Of a DNA stretch of 37,636 nucleotides, positions 1 to 8,750 are shown one piece after another (position 1 is the first letter of the stretch; every line of letters starts with the position of its first letter). The notes below the pieces were generated by a model, which was not told where the DNA came from, did not search any database, and saw only the letters and a program-made list of their open reading frames with translations. A program made the position numbers and the translations under genes. The DNA is from Chthonomonadaceae bacterium (GTDB taxonomy: Bacteria; Armatimonadota; Chthonomonadetes; Chthonomonadales; Chthonomonadaceae): assembly GCA_027459665.1 (NCBI GenBank), contig DAIDHN010000039.1, positions 1 through 37,636 of the forward strand, in the 5' to 3' direction.

Positions 1-2
1 TA

Positions 3-1949
3 GCGGGTGAGCAGACCATGCGCATCCCCTCGCTGGCAGAGCGTGAGGCTGTGGAACTGTTTGTAGAGCGTGCCCGCCTGCAGCAGCCTCTGTTTGCCCT
101 CAGCGAGGTCAACCGCACTGCTGTGGAGGCGGTGTGCACAAGGCTTGACGGCATCCCTCTTGCCATAGAGCTTGCTGCAGCCCGTGTGAGGGCGATGAGC
201 GTGGAGCAGATTGGCGATCGGCTTGACCAGCGTTTTCGTTTGCTCACCGGGGGCAGCCGTCACCTGCTTCCCCGCCAGCAGACGCTTCGCGCCCTCATAG
301 ACTGGAGCTACGATTTGCTTGGCGAGAGTGAGCGTCTGCTGCTTGCGCGTGTGAGCGTGTTTGTGGGCGGCTTCAGCCTGGAGGGTTGCGAGGGTGTGTG
401 CAGCGGGGGGCTTGTAGAGGAGTGGGAGGTGCTTGATTTGCTCACCTCTCTGGTAGATAAGAGCCTTGTTCAGTATGAGGAGGGCAGGTACCGTTTGCTT
501 GAAACAGTAAGGCTGTATGGCTTGGAGAAGCTTGCCGAGTTTGGCGAGTCTGCTGCTGTGCGGTGCAGTCACCGCGACTGGCATGCAGCGCTTGCTGGCG
601 AGGCAAAGCCTCATCTGACTGGCGCAGAGCAGGGTGAGTGGCTGGCAAAGCTGGAGCAGGAGTATGGCAACCTGTGTGCTGCCATTGAGTGGTGCCGTGA
701 GGAGGGGAGTGTGGAGGCAGTGAGCCGAGGTCTGCAGATGGGTGCAGACTTGCAGAGTTTTTGGGAAGTGCGCTCTCACTGGCAGGCAGGCCGCGAGCTT
801 ATTGAGGGGTTGCTTGCTGCGCGCATCGGCGGTGAGGACGCCAGCGCAGTAGCAGGCGCGTTGTTGTGTGCTGGATGGATGTGTTTGCGGCAGGGCGACT
901 ACCCTGCAGCACGCGGGTACTACGAGCAGTCGCTTGCTATTTACAGAGAGATAGCAGACAGTAACGGCGAAGCTGCCTGCCTGAACTGCCTGGGGCTGGC
1001 AGCCATGTATACGGGCAGTTATGCTGAAGCGCTAAGCAGCTTCGATCAGGTGCTTGTCATGCACAGGAAGACAGGTAACCGGGATGGAGAGGCAGCCTGT
1101 TTGAACAACCTGGCGAATGTATCGAGGCGCACGGGCGATTACTCTGCTGCGCAGACTTATCTCGAGCAGGCGTTTGCTATCTACCAGGAACTGGGAAACA
1201 GACTAGGGGAGGCTGGGTGCCTGGGCAGCCTGGGGAATGTGGCCAGAGAAACCGGCGACTATGCAACCGCGGGCGGTTACTTTGAGCAGACGCTTGCTAT
1301 CTGCCTGGAAATAGGAAATCGTATATGGGAGGCAGGATGCCTAATCAACCTGGGGAATGTAGCCAGAGACAATGGCGACCCTGCCGCCGCGCTAAGGTAT
1401 TACGAACAGGCTCGCGCCATCTTTCTGCTGCTAGGCGACCGCCTGGGGGAATCAGTCTGCCTAAATGCTTTGGGGGCCGTATCGCTGAATGCCGGCGAGT
1501 ACGCTGCCGCAGGCAGTTATTTTGAGCAGGCGCTGGGCATCTGCCGGGAACTGGGGAACAGACTGGGTGAGGCAGGCTGCCTCAACAATCTGGGGGCTGT
1601 ATCGCTGAATACCGGCGGCTGCCCTGCCGCCCGGGGGTACTTTGAGCAGGCGCTTGCTGTCTCCCGTAAGTTGGGCGCTGCGCCGAGGATAATAGAGGTG
1701 CTGGAGGGGTTTGCAGCATATTGCTGTGTGGCAGCAGAATATCAGCGTGCCGCTCTGCTGTATGGCGCTGCCGCTGAACTGCGAATCGTCATGGGTATTC
1801 CGCTTCCGCATCCCGATGCTGATCAGCAGCAAAAATGGCGTGAAAAGTGTGAAGCCGCGCTGGGTACAGAACACTATGCCGCCTGCCTGCAGCAGGGCAG
1901 TGAACTCACAATGGAGCAGGCATGCGAACTCGCGCTGAATCATGAATGA
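3..1949 (+). CDS. STAND-type ATPase/TPR regulator, 5' truncated by the window
   Basis: The frame is open to the left edge, and the residues before the first ATG (position 18) fit the middle of an AfsR/LuxR-associated STAND ATPase. The P-loop part therefore lies outside the window. Visible are the winged-helix-like tail of the NB-ARC module (a GIPLAIELAAAR-type stretch, then RQQTLRALIDWSYDLL) and seven consecutive 40-residue TPR units. Each unit has the pattern GDYxAAxxYxEQALAI. Family members are signalling or transcription regulators that use nucleotide hydrolysis and TPR-mediated protein binding; the partner and N-terminal effector (for example a cyclase or DNA-binding domain) cannot be seen. 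The gene ends 44 bp before a tRNA gene on the other strand. Domain class is confident; the function is open. Confidence 0.85.
   Translation, partial: AGEQTMRIPSLAEREAVELFVERARLQQPLFALSEVNRTAVEAVCTRLDGIPLAIELAAARVRAMSVEQIGDRLDQRFRLLTGGSRHLLPRQQTLRALIDWSYDLLGESERLLLARVSVFVGGFSLEGCEGVCSGGLVEEWEVLDLLTSLVDKSLVQYEEGRYRLLETVRLYGLEKLAEFGESAAVRCSHRDWHAALAGEAKPHLTGAEQGEWLAKLEQEYGNLCAAIEWCREEGSVEAVSRGLQMGADLQSFWEVRSHWQAGRELIEGLLAARIGGEDASAVAGALLCAGWMCLRQGDYPAARGYYEQSLAIYREIADSNGEAACLNCLGLAAMYTGSYAEALSSFDQVLVMHRKTGNRDGEAACLNNLANVSRRTGDYSAAQTYLEQAFAIYQELGNRLGEAGCLGSLGNVARETGDYATAGGYFEQTLAICLEIGNRIWEAGCLINLGNVARDNGDPAAALRYYEQARAIFLLLGDRLGESVCLNALGAVSLNAGEYAAAGSYFEQALGICRELGNRLGEAGCLNNLGAVSLNTGGCPAARGYFEQALAVSRKLGAAPRIIEVLEGFAAYCCVAAEYQRAALLYGAAAELRIVMGIPLPHPDADQQQKWREKCEAALGTEHYAACLQQGSELTMEQACELALNHE
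855..1694 (+). repeat. Seven 120-bp TPR-coding tandem units
   Basis: Seven in-frame units of exactly 120 bp (40 codons) follow each other without gaps. Units three to seven are similar at DNA level as well, with recurring stretches coding for LGNV, YFEQAL and GNRLGEAGCL. Such arrays can gain or lose whole units by recombination without changing the frame. This is protein-repeat DNA, not a separate element. Confidence 0.85.
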
Positions 1950-1992
1950 ATTGAGCATGCAGAAAGCATTTGCAGGGGAGACGGGAAATGGG

Positions 1993-2068
<76 letters not shown>

Positions 2069-2076
2069 GCGCAGTT

Positions 2077-2106
2077 ATTATAAGGGAACCGCGACTCTTT
2101 TGTCAA
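2077..2106 (-). promoter_or_regulatory. Sigma70-type promoter of tRNA-Phe
   Basis: On the minus strand a perfect TTGACA (plus 2101-2106) and a perfect TATAAT (plus 2077-2082) are separated by 18 bp. The -10 box lies 8 bp before the mature tRNA 5' end, so the primary transcript would have almost no leader. Confidence 0.9.
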
Positions 2107-2213
2107 GGTTCAATGCTGAATGGGCATATATGCGCTTTTGTTTGGTCCAGCCATGTTTTGTGTGCAAGGCATTACCGGTTGCACGAGAGGCCGGCCAGCG
2201 CCGCTTATGGTCT

Positions 2214-2234
2214 ATACTGTTTAGAAAACAGTAT
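2214..2234. promoter_or_regulatory. Perfect inverted repeat upstream of the GH130 gene, candidate operator
   Basis: ATACTGTTT and AAACAGTAT form a perfect 9-bp inverted repeat around AGA, about 120 bp before the start of the GH130-type gene. It lies in a 283-bp gap between the tRNA promoter and that gene. The size and symmetry fit a dimeric repressor site of a sugar-utilisation regulator, but no cognate regulator is identified. No other gene or element is seen in the gap. Confidence 0.45.
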
Positions 2235-2352
2235 TCTGTTTCTGCAGCTACCCTCTTTAAACCAGTCAGGCGAGGCAGTGCTGGAAGAGAAGAAAACCCT
2301 CTGTAATTTACTTCAGGCAGCGCTTTCTGCCGCATTGTAAAGGAATATCTCC

Positions 2353-3333
2353 ATGGCAACCATTCTCGGCAGTCCCCTTCCCAACATTCCCTGGCAGAAC
2401 AAGCCTGCCGATGCGCGGGGAGTGGTGTGGCGCTATGATGCAAACCCCATCATTCCAAGAGACCTGCTTCCAGACTCAAACAGCATCTTCAACAGTGCAG
2501 TGGTATCGTACCAGGGCGCATTTGCAGGGGTATTCAGGTGCGATGATACCCGCCGTGAAATGCAGCTGCATGCGGGCCGCAGTCAGGATGGCATTCACTG
2601 GAATATCTCGCCCAGGCGCATTCAGTTCATTGCAGATGACACAGAAATCGCCCGCTGGCAGTACGGATATGACCCTCGCGTATGCTGGATAGAAGACCGG
2701 TACTACGTTACCTGGTGCAACGGCTACCACGGCCCCACCATTGGGGCGGCATATACCCATGACTTCGAGTCGTTTTATCAGCTGGAAAACGCCCTGCTGC
2801 CCTTCAACCGCAATGGCGTTTTGTTTCCCCGTAAAATAGGCGGGCGGTATGCCATGCTCAGCAGGCCCAGCGACAACGGTCACACGCCTTTTGGCGACAT
2901 TTACTACAGTGAAAGCCCCGATATGACCTTTTGGGGCAGACACCGGTATGTTATGGGTACAAAAGGCGGCTGGCAGTCTACCAAAATAGGGGCGGGGCCA
3001 GTGCCCATTGAAACTGACGAGGGGTGGCTGCTTATCTACCACGGGGTGCTTACCAGCTGCAACGGTTTTGTGTACAGCATGGGCGCCGCTCTGCTCGACC
3101 TCGATCAGCCCTGGAAGGTAATATACCGCACGGCTCCCTACATACTGTCGCCCCAAACGCTGTACGAATGCGTGGGAGATGTGCCCAATGTGGCATTTCC
3201 CTGCGCAGCCCTCGCAGATTCGGCTACAGGTCGCATTGCCATTTATTATGGCTGCGCCGATACGGTAACGGGGCTTGCATTTGCACAGGTGGAAGAACTG
3301 ATAGACTTTATCAAAAGCAACTCAGCAGTATAG
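2353..3333 (+). CDS. GH130-type glycosidase/phosphorylase
   Basis: A 326-residue protein with the features of the GH130 five-bladed propeller family, which phosphorolyses or hydrolyses beta-mannosides. Supporting motifs are GYDPRV around Asp107 (the position of the family's proton donor), a [19 protein letters not shown] block, and the downstream [18 protein letters not shown] block. The length is typical. There is no signal peptide, so it should act in the cytoplasm on imported oligosaccharides. The ATG follows an AAGGA about 9 nt upstream. The substrate (mannosyl-glucose, mannooligosaccharide or mannosyl-GlcNAc) cannot be told from the sequence, nor can phosphorylase be separated from hydrolase. 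A perfect inverted repeat upstream may control it. Confidence 0.85.
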   Translation: MATILGSPLPNIPWQNKPADARGVVWRYDANPIIPRDLLPDSNSIFNSAVVSYQGAFAGVFRCDDTRREMQLHAGRSQDGIHWNISPRRIQFIADDTEIARWQYGYDPRVCWIEDRYYVTWCNGYHGPTIGAAYTHDFESFYQLENALLPFNRNGVLFPRKIGGRYAMLSRPSDNGHTPFGDIYYSESPDMTFWGRHRYVMGTKGGWQSTKIGAGPVPIETDEGWLLIYHGVLTSCNGFVYSMGAALLDLDQPWKVIYRTAPYILSPQTLYECVGDVPNVAFPCAALADSATGRIAIYYGCADTVTGLAFAQVEELIDFIKSNSAV

Positions 3334-3375
3334 GCTGTTTTGGGGTGAAGCATGCAGGGCAGAGTACGGCGAGAG

Positions 3376-4068
3376 TTAGAACATGCCCATCTGCTTCAAA
3401 GATACCCAGCGGTTGTGGCCTATCACAATATGATCGAGCAGATCGATGCCAACAATGTTCCCTGCTTCCAGCAGACGCGCCGTTACCTTGCGGTCTTCCG
3501 GGCTGGGGGTAGGGTCGCCGCTGGGATGATTGTGCGCCACAATGATAGAGGCGGCAGAGGCAACAATGGCCTCTCGAAAAACCTCGCGCGGATGCACCAG
3601 GCTGCTGTCGAGTATGCCTTTGGTAACGGTATACGACTTGATGACCTTGTTTTTTGAATCGAGCAGCAGGCTTTTGAAATGCTCCTGCTGCAGGTCTCGC
3701 AGTTCAGGCATCAGCAGGTTCGCCACATCTTGCGGCGACTGAATGCAGGGGCGGTTCTCGGCGTCTATCACCGCAATGCGGCGCCCCAGCTCTACAGCGG
3801 CCTGAATCTGCACTGCCTTGGTGCTGCCTATCCCCTTGACTGTGGTGAGGCTCTCCACTCCTGCGCAGGCAACACCTCGCAGCCCCCCAAACTGGCTGAG
3901 AATATACTCTCCCAGCCCCAGTGCAGAGCGCTCCTGGGTGCCGGTGCGCAAGAGAATGGCAATCAGTTCTGCCGAAGAAAGGGCAGAAGGGCCGGCAAGC
4001 AGCATTCGCTCACGCGGACGTTCTTCGTCGGGCATTTCGCGAATGGTAATCGAGTAGCGCTCTGGCAT
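3376..4068 (-). CDS. radC: RadC-family JAB/MPN domain protein
   Basis: RadC family protein. The N-terminus carries the ITIREMPDEERPRERM signature. A helix-hairpin-helix region follows (LTTVKGIGSTKAVQIQAAVELGRR), then the JAB domain with the metal motif HNHPSGD in an HxH-x(n)-D arrangement and ending WVSLKQMGMF. The family was named after an E. coli radiation-sensitivity locus, but a direct repair role is doubtful; JAB members are metal-dependent hydrolases. I chose ATG 4068 because GGGAGG lies about 5 nt before it and homologues usually start about ten residues before the first motif. ATG 4122, with its own AAGGAG, is the alternative and would add 18 residues. The gene is convergent with the GH130 gene, and no clear terminator lies between them. 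Confidence 0.92.
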   Translation of the reverse strand: MPERYSITIREMPDEERPRERMLLAGPSALSSAELIAILLRTGTQERSALGLGEYILSQFGGLRGVACAGVESLTTVKGIGSTKAVQIQAAVELGRRIAVIDAENRPCIQSPQDVANLLMPELRDLQQEHFKSLLLDSKNKVIKSYTVTKGILDSSLVHPREVFREAIVASAASIIVAHNHPSGDPTPSPEDRKVTARLLEAGNIVGIDLLDHIVIGHNRWVSLKQMGMF

Positions 4069-4154
4069 AAAACCTCCCGCGGCAGAATGAAATGGTTTTC
4101 TTTGATTCGCCATGCCGCGCATTCTCTCCTTCCTGAGGAGGCATTTAAGAGGAT

Positions 4155-4199
4155 ATTTGCATGCAGAGCTGTTTTTAGGCAGGGAAAGAGCGTGCAAAT
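4155..4199 (+). promoter_or_regulatory. Long-armed inverted repeat before the sialidase-like gene
   Basis: ATTTGCATGC (4155-4164) and GCGTGCAAAT (4190-4199) are inverted copies with one mismatch, separated by 25 nt. The repeat lies between the divergent radC and sialidase-like genes, and its right arm overlaps the alternative ATG at 4198. It could be a transcription-factor site pair or an RNA stem that affects translation. Evidence is symmetry only. Confidence 0.3.
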
Positions 4200-4236
4200 G
4201 GTAAATAATCAGATACTTTTTTCACAGGGTATCGCC

Positions 4237-5331
4237 ATGATTACCAATCAGCCTTTTCTGGCAGACGGTCTGCCGCGTCTCTGGCCCTCTGCGCGCCGTC
4301 TGTCTGCAGAAACCGCACTGCTGTATGCCCCGCAGGAAGAATGGACCTATTCGCATCACCCGCATATTGCCCGCTTTCAAAACCGCTGGTATGCCATCTG
4401 GTCTTGCGGGTGGAAGGATGAGGATGACCCCGGGCAGCGCGTGATGCTGGCTGAGTCGGAAGATTTTCTTCACTGGAGCGCTCCGCGGGTTTTGCTTGAA
4501 CCAGAGCCATTTCACGATGGGCGGCTGCGTGTGTTGACTGCAGGCGGCTTTCATGCATACGGAGATGTGCTTGCCGCCTACGCAGGAGACTATGGTCCGG
4601 GCAAGGAAGATACCCGTCTGCTCGCTCTCACCACGCGGGATGGTAAGAACTGGAGTGAGCCGCGCAGCATGGGCATTCCCGTCTGCCCCAATTTTGGCCC
4701 GCAGCCCACTGCCTCAGGACGCCTGATTATCACCGGCAATATCTCGTTTCCGTATACCGATGACCCTTCCGGTCTGTTTGGCTGGACCATGACGGGCATT
4801 TACCCGCCGGAGATGGCCGGCACCTCAGATGATCCTGCCGCCTTCTGGCCTGTAGCAGAGCGAATGGGCTGGCCGGCTGCCCTGTGCGAGGGGGCTTTTC
4901 ATCAGACGCCGGATGGAACCCTGCACATGCTTCTGCGCGCTACCGGCCCCGGATTTCGACACTGGCTCTGGCTGAGCGAGAGTACCGACAACGGAAGCAG
5001 CTGGAGTGCGCCCACAGAAACGCGCTTCAGCGATGACAATGCAAAATTTCACACAGGCCGCCTGCCAGACGGCAGATACTACTGCGTGGGCAACCCTGTA
5101 GAGGGAGACCGCTGCCCGCTTATTGTTTCGCTCTCTGAGGATGGGCTGCAGTTTACACAGCACTATCTGCTGGCAGATGCCCTCTACACGCAGCAGAAAG
5201 AAGGCAGGTGGAAAGAGGGGGAATACGGCTATCCCCATACGGTAGTGGAGGGCGGATACTTGCACGTGATTGTTTCCCGCAGAAAAGAAGGCATTCAGGT
5301 TTTGCGCACTTCGGTTGCATCTTTTTCGTGA
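4237..5331 (+). CDS. Sialidase-like (BNR/Asp-box) propeller protein
   Basis: A 364-residue protein with repeated Asp-box signatures: TRDGKNW, STDNGSSW and SEDGLQF. There are also spaced blade motifs such as HHPHIARFQNRWYAIWS near the N-terminus and a GRLPDGRYYCVGNP block. This is the fold of exo-sialidases and other six-bladed glycoside hydrolases; similar proteins are common in polysaccharide-degrading bacteria, and the true substrate is unknown. No signal peptide is apparent from this start. The start is uncertain: ATG 4237 has only a weak ribosome site, and ATG 4198 in the same frame would add 13 residues. The next gene begins 20 bp after the stop, which suggests one transcript. Confidence 0.75.
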   Translation: MITNQPFLADGLPRLWPSARRLSAETALLYAPQEEWTYSHHPHIARFQNRWYAIWSCGWKDEDDPGQRVMLAESEDFLHWSAPRVLLEPEPFHDGRLRVLTAGGFHAYGDVLAAYAGDYGPGKEDTRLLALTTRDGKNWSEPRSMGIPVCPNFGPQPTASGRLIITGNISFPYTDDPSGLFGWTMTGIYPPEMAGTSDDPAAFWPVAERMGWPAALCEGAFHQTPDGTLHMLLRATGPGFRHWLWLSESTDNGSSWSAPTETRFSDDNAKFHTGRLPDGRYYCVGNPVEGDRCPLIVSLSEDGLQFTQHYLLADALYTQQKEGRWKEGEYGYPHTVVEGGYLHVIVSRRKEGIQVLRTSVASFS

Positions 5332-5350
5332 GAGGCTGGAGGTAGCCTGT

Positions 5351-6832
5351 ATGCCCAGAAAAAAACGATGGATTGCTGCCGGGGCAGCAGCATGTGCTGC
5401 AATGTGGTTTGCGTATCTGCATGCAGGAGAGCAGGAACGCCGCCTGCCGGATGGAACCACCATTGCGCTTGTTCACTATGACTATGGGCTGCGGCATACC
5501 ATGCTTCCCGATGGCATGCTGGCACAGTTTGCTGCACTCTGGCAGGATAGGCAGGTAAGCTACTCGGGCACGCCCGCGCTGGGGCTGGAACTGCAGGTGC
5601 ATCAGGTAGTTGCTGCTGGCATGGCTGTCAACAGCGCAGCGCCCTCAAGCTGGTGGGATTATGCAGTGGTGCGCAACGAGAAGGGGGCAGAAACCATATC
5701 GGCAAACGGCGCTGAACAAACAGACCGCCTGGTGAACGTAGGGGGCATGCTTTACCCCGAAGCCGCAGGCATCAGCAGCACCTCGCCTGCAGTAGAGAGC
5801 GGGCTTTCATATCAAACCGATACCTCCAGTGTAGTGACTTCCCGTCAGATGCTGCTTTTTCCGCTGTTTCCACGGTCTGGCAGGCAGGTAGTGGTGCAGT
5901 TCTACAAAAATGGAAACGCCCAGCCTGTGGCAGTTTTTCGGGTGCCCAACCCGGTGCAGGGCAGCTTCCCTGTGTGGCAGGCCGGTTCACTGCCCCAGCA
6001 GCAGAGCGACAACGCTTTCACTGCCTCACTGCTGCGGGCGGTTCCTGCCAGGCCGCAGCCTGCCCAGCCTTACGGGCGCCTGGGCAAAATCTATCCGCTG
6101 CGGCTGCAGTTCGACATCCCCGAAGCGCACTGGCATCCTGCCGCCGTAGAGACCACCGACGCCGCCGGGCATCTGCTTCCTGGTTCAGACTATGCCCAGG
6201 GTGACAACGCAGCAGGAACCAGCGTGCTGCTGCCCACTCTGTTTTGCACCGACAGCCCCGTGGCAAACCTGCGGGTTCGTTTTCAGCGCGGTCTCAACAC
6301 GGCGTATCCTGTGAAAGATGTGTGGAATGCGGCTCAGCTTACTCTGCCTGCAGTCAGCAGGGTGTGGAAGGGCAGTGCGGTGCTGCAGACGCGCGGTGCG
6401 ACGCTTACCCTGATGGGAGCAGCAGGGCCGGGCAATATTTTGTATGGCAAAGGGCCAAACAACTTTGTTTCTTCAGACTGTTACTCGGTGCGTGTGCGCG
6501 TAACGCCTGCACAAGCCGGCTTGCAGCTGCTGCTGCACTGCGTAAACCAGAAAGGGCAGGCGTGCCTTTCGGATATGACAGACTGGAAACGGCCCCGCTA
6601 CTGGATGCATGCTGCAGAGACCTGGCAGCCAGGTGCAGCGCCCGTAGCCGCCACCCAGCATTTTCTTCATTCAAGCACCTGTTTTCCTGCGGGGCCGCCC
6701 AATGGCGCTTTTCAGTACAAAACCTTCTTCTTTCGCGTCCCACCCGGCACTGCCGGCATTCGCCTTGTCTTTGCCCTCAACTGGGCGCACTACCTGAACT
6801 ATCGGCTGAATCTTCTGCATCCCTCTTCATGA
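5351..6832 (+). CDS. Membrane-anchored or secreted protein of unknown function
   Basis: A 493-residue protein that I do not assign to a family. The N-terminus has basic residues (PRKKR) and a hydrophobic Ala-rich segment at about residues 8-24, so it is either exported or anchored. A LPDGTTIAL-type segment follows, resembling a strand-rich opening seen in many uncharacterised exported proteins. The rest is rich in predicted beta strands, prolines and aromatic residues, with no catalytic motif I recognise. The start was chosen at 5351 because GGAGGT lies about 7 nt upstream and the hydrophobic segment then sits at the N-terminus. It is spaced 20 bp from the sialidase-like gene, and a joint role at the cell surface is inference. 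Confidence 0.75.
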   Translation: MPRKKRWIAAGAAACAAMWFAYLHAGEQERRLPDGTTIALVHYDYGLRHTMLPDGMLAQFAALWQDRQVSYSGTPALGLELQVHQVVAAGMAVNSAAPSSWWDYAVVRNEKGAETISANGAEQTDRLVNVGGMLYPEAAGISSTSPAVESGLSYQTDTSSVVTSRQMLLFPLFPRSGRQVVVQFYKNGNAQPVAVFRVPNPVQGSFPVWQAGSLPQQQSDNAFTASLLRAVPARPQPAQPYGRLGKIYPLRLQFDIPEAHWHPAAVETTDAAGHLLPGSDYAQGDNAAGTSVLLPTLFCTDSPVANLRVRFQRGLNTAYPVKDVWNAAQLTLPAVSRVWKGSAVLQTRGATLTLMGAAGPGNILYGKGPNNFVSSDCYSVRVRVTPAQAGLQLLLHCVNQKGQACLSDMTDWKRPRYWMHAAETWQPGAAPVAATQHFLHSSTCFPAGPPNGAFQYKTFFFRVPPGTAGIRLVFALNWAHYLNYRLNLLHPSS

Positions 6833-6879
6833 TGCGGTAAACTAGTGAGACATATTTTTTTGCGAGGCACATTTCAGCC

Positions 6880-7389
6880 ATGACAGAACAGCTGGCCGCC
6901 CCCTGGCGGCTGAAATACATAGAGGCAGCAGGCAAACAGGATGGCTGCATTTTTTGTGACTTTCCGGCGCAAAGCAGGGAGCACGACCGGGAAAACCTGA
7001 TTCTGCACCGGGGAGAGCATGGCTTTATCATACTCAATGCCTACCCCTACAGCAATGGGCACCTGATGGCGGTTCCTTACAGGCATGCCTGCACCCTGGA
7101 AGAATACACCGAGGCCGAAATGCTGGAGGTTATGCAGCTTACCCGGCTGTGCACCCGCGTGCTGAAGACTGTCATGAACCCCGATGCCTACAACAGCGGT
7201 CTCAACATAGGGCGTGGTGCAGGCGCGGGAATAGCAGGGCATTTGCACTGGCATCTGGTGCCCCGCTGGATTGGCGACACCAATTTTATGACCGTGATCA
7301 ATGACATACGGGTAATTCCCGAAAGTCTGCAAAACACATACGACAGGCTGAAAGAGGCGCTGCCCGCAGCTTTGGAAGGAAAAGGATGA
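6880..7389 (+). CDS. HIT-domain nucleotide hydrolase/phosphorylase-like protein
   Basis: A 169-residue histidine-triad protein. The catalytic triad motif HLHWHLVPRW carries His121, His123 and His125. A CxxC pair (CIFC, residues 23-26) near the N-terminus is typical for the zinc-binding branch related to Ap4A phosphorylase and bacterial HIT hydrolases. The strand block ENLILHRGEHGFIILNAYPY-SNGHLMAVPYRH is canonical. Members cleave dinucleoside polyphosphates or AMP-linked compounds, and the substrate here is not known. Its last bases overlap the purB start as ATGA, so the two genes are translationally coupled, which places it with purine metabolism. Confidence 0.92.
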   Translation: MTEQLAAPWRLKYIEAAGKQDGCIFCDFPAQSREHDRENLILHRGEHGFIILNAYPYSNGHLMAVPYRHACTLEEYTEAEMLEVMQLTRLCTRVLKTVMNPDAYNSGLNIGRGAGAGIAGHLHWHLVPRWIGDTNFMTVINDIRVIPESLQNTYDRLKEALPAALEGKG

Positions 7390-8675
7390 TAGAACGCTAT
7401 ACCACCCCCGAAATGCGCAGACTCTGGAGCGCGCAGAACAAAACAGAACGCTGGCTGGAGGTGGAGATTGCAGTGTGCGAAGGGCTGGAGCATTTTGGCA
7501 AGATACCTGCAGGCACTGCAGAGGCAATACGAAAAGGCGCACGCTTCGATTTGAAGCGCATAGCAGAGTTGGAAAGGGAAACCCGGCATGATGTGATGGC
7601 CTTTGTGAAAAACGTTGCCGAAAACCTGGGGCCAGAAGGCAGGTTTGTGCATTACGGCGTTACCTCATATGACATTGTAGACACAGCGCTGGGCATGCTG
7701 CTGCGCGACGCATCTACACAGATAATTGAGCGGGCTTCTTCACTAAATGAAACCATACGCCGCCTGGCGCGTGAACACAGGCACACCGTGATGATTGGCC
7801 GCACGCACGGCATTCATGCCGAACCCATTACGTTTGGCTTCAAACTGGCTACCTGGCTGGATGAAATGAACCGCAGCCTGGAGAGGCTGGAGCGTGCCAG
7901 AACCGCGGTTGCCGTGGGCAAAATATCGGGGGCAGTGGGCACCCATGCCAACATCAGCCTGGAAATAGAACGCCATGTGTGCCACAACCTGGGCCTGGAA
8001 CCTGCGCCTATATCTACCCAGGTGGTTACACGCGACAGGCATGCAGAGCTGATGACCGCCCTGGCTATTCTTGCCGCCTCGCTAGAGCGCTTTGCCACAG
8101 AGATACGCAACATGGCGCGCACAGAGATACGTGAGGTGCAGGAGCGATTTGCTGCAGGGCAGAAAGGCTCTTCGGCCATGCCGCACAAGCGCAACCCCTG
8201 GAACTGTGAAACCGTAACAGGGCTGGCACGGGTGGTGAGGGGCAACCTGTTTCCTATGCTCGAATCGATGGCTACCTGGCACGAACGAGACCTTACCAAC
8301 AGCAGCGTGGAACGGATAGCGCTGCCCGATACCACCACATTGTGCGACTGGATGTGCTGGAAGTTTCAGGACATTCTGGAAGGGCTGGTGGTGTTTCCTG
8401 AAAACATGCGGCGCAATCTGGAGCAGATGGGAGGGCTGGTTTTTTCAGAACAGATTATGCTGGCCCTGATTGCTGCCGGCCTCGATCGCGAGGAAGCATA
8501 CACAGTGGCCCAGCGCAATGCGGCACGGGCATGGGACGGGGCCGATTTTCGCGAATCTGTTGCTGCCGACCCGATAGTGCTTGAGAAGCTTTCGCATGAG
8601 CAGGTAGACCATGCATTTGACATGGAATACCACCTGAAAAGCATTGACGATATTTTTGAGCGGCTGGGAATATAG
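7386..8675 (+). CDS. purB: Adenylosuccinate lyase
   Basis: PurB removes fumarate from SAICAR and from adenylosuccinate in purine synthesis. The 429-residue protein is full length for the short bacterial form. It carries the fumarase/aspartase-superfamily signature SSAMPHKRNP (catalytic Ser at about 262/263) and the catalytic-acid block GRTHGIHAEP (His141). The N-terminal MIERYTTPEMRRLWS is typical for this enzyme. The start overlaps the HIT gene stop in ATGA, and GGAAGGAAAAGG lies directly upstream. Confidence 0.98.
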   Translation: MIERYTTPEMRRLWSAQNKTERWLEVEIAVCEGLEHFGKIPAGTAEAIRKGARFDLKRIAELERETRHDVMAFVKNVAENLGPEGRFVHYGVTSYDIVDTALGMLLRDASTQIIERASSLNETIRRLAREHRHTVMIGRTHGIHAEPITFGFKLATWLDEMNRSLERLERARTAVAVGKISGAVGTHANISLEIERHVCHNLGLEPAPISTQVVTRDRHAELMTALAILAASLERFATEIRNMARTEIREVQERFAAGQKGSSAMPHKRNPWNCETVTGLARVVRGNLFPMLESMATWHERDLTNSSVERIALPDTTTLCDWMCWKFQDILEGLVVFPENMRRNLEQMGGLVFSEQIMLALIAAGLDREEAYTVAQRNAARAWDGADFRESVAADPIVLEKLSHEQVDHAFDMEYHLKSIDDIFERLGI

Positions 8676-8715
8676 GCAGGTTTACGACCAGGGCCAGCCG
8701 CCTCTTACGCATACT

Positions 8716-8747
8716 GCCTGCGCTGCCATACCGCCTGCAGCGCAGGC
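8716..8747. terminator. Hairpin between convergent purB and PhyH genes
   Basis: GCCTGCGCTG (8716-8725) and CAGCGCAGGC (8738-8747) are a perfect 10-bp inverted repeat with a 12-nt loop. It ends 3 bp before the stop codon of the minus-strand PhyH gene and about 40 bp after purB. A pyrimidine-rich stretch but no clean T-run follows on the plus strand. Its position suggests a shared bidirectional terminator. Confidence 0.65.
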
Positions 8748-8750
8748 TTG

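Noticed and set aside
2078-2443. Minus-strand frame across the tRNA promoter and start of the GH130 gene
   Set aside because: It overlaps a perfect promoter and a clear gene start, and its translation has no recognisable motif.
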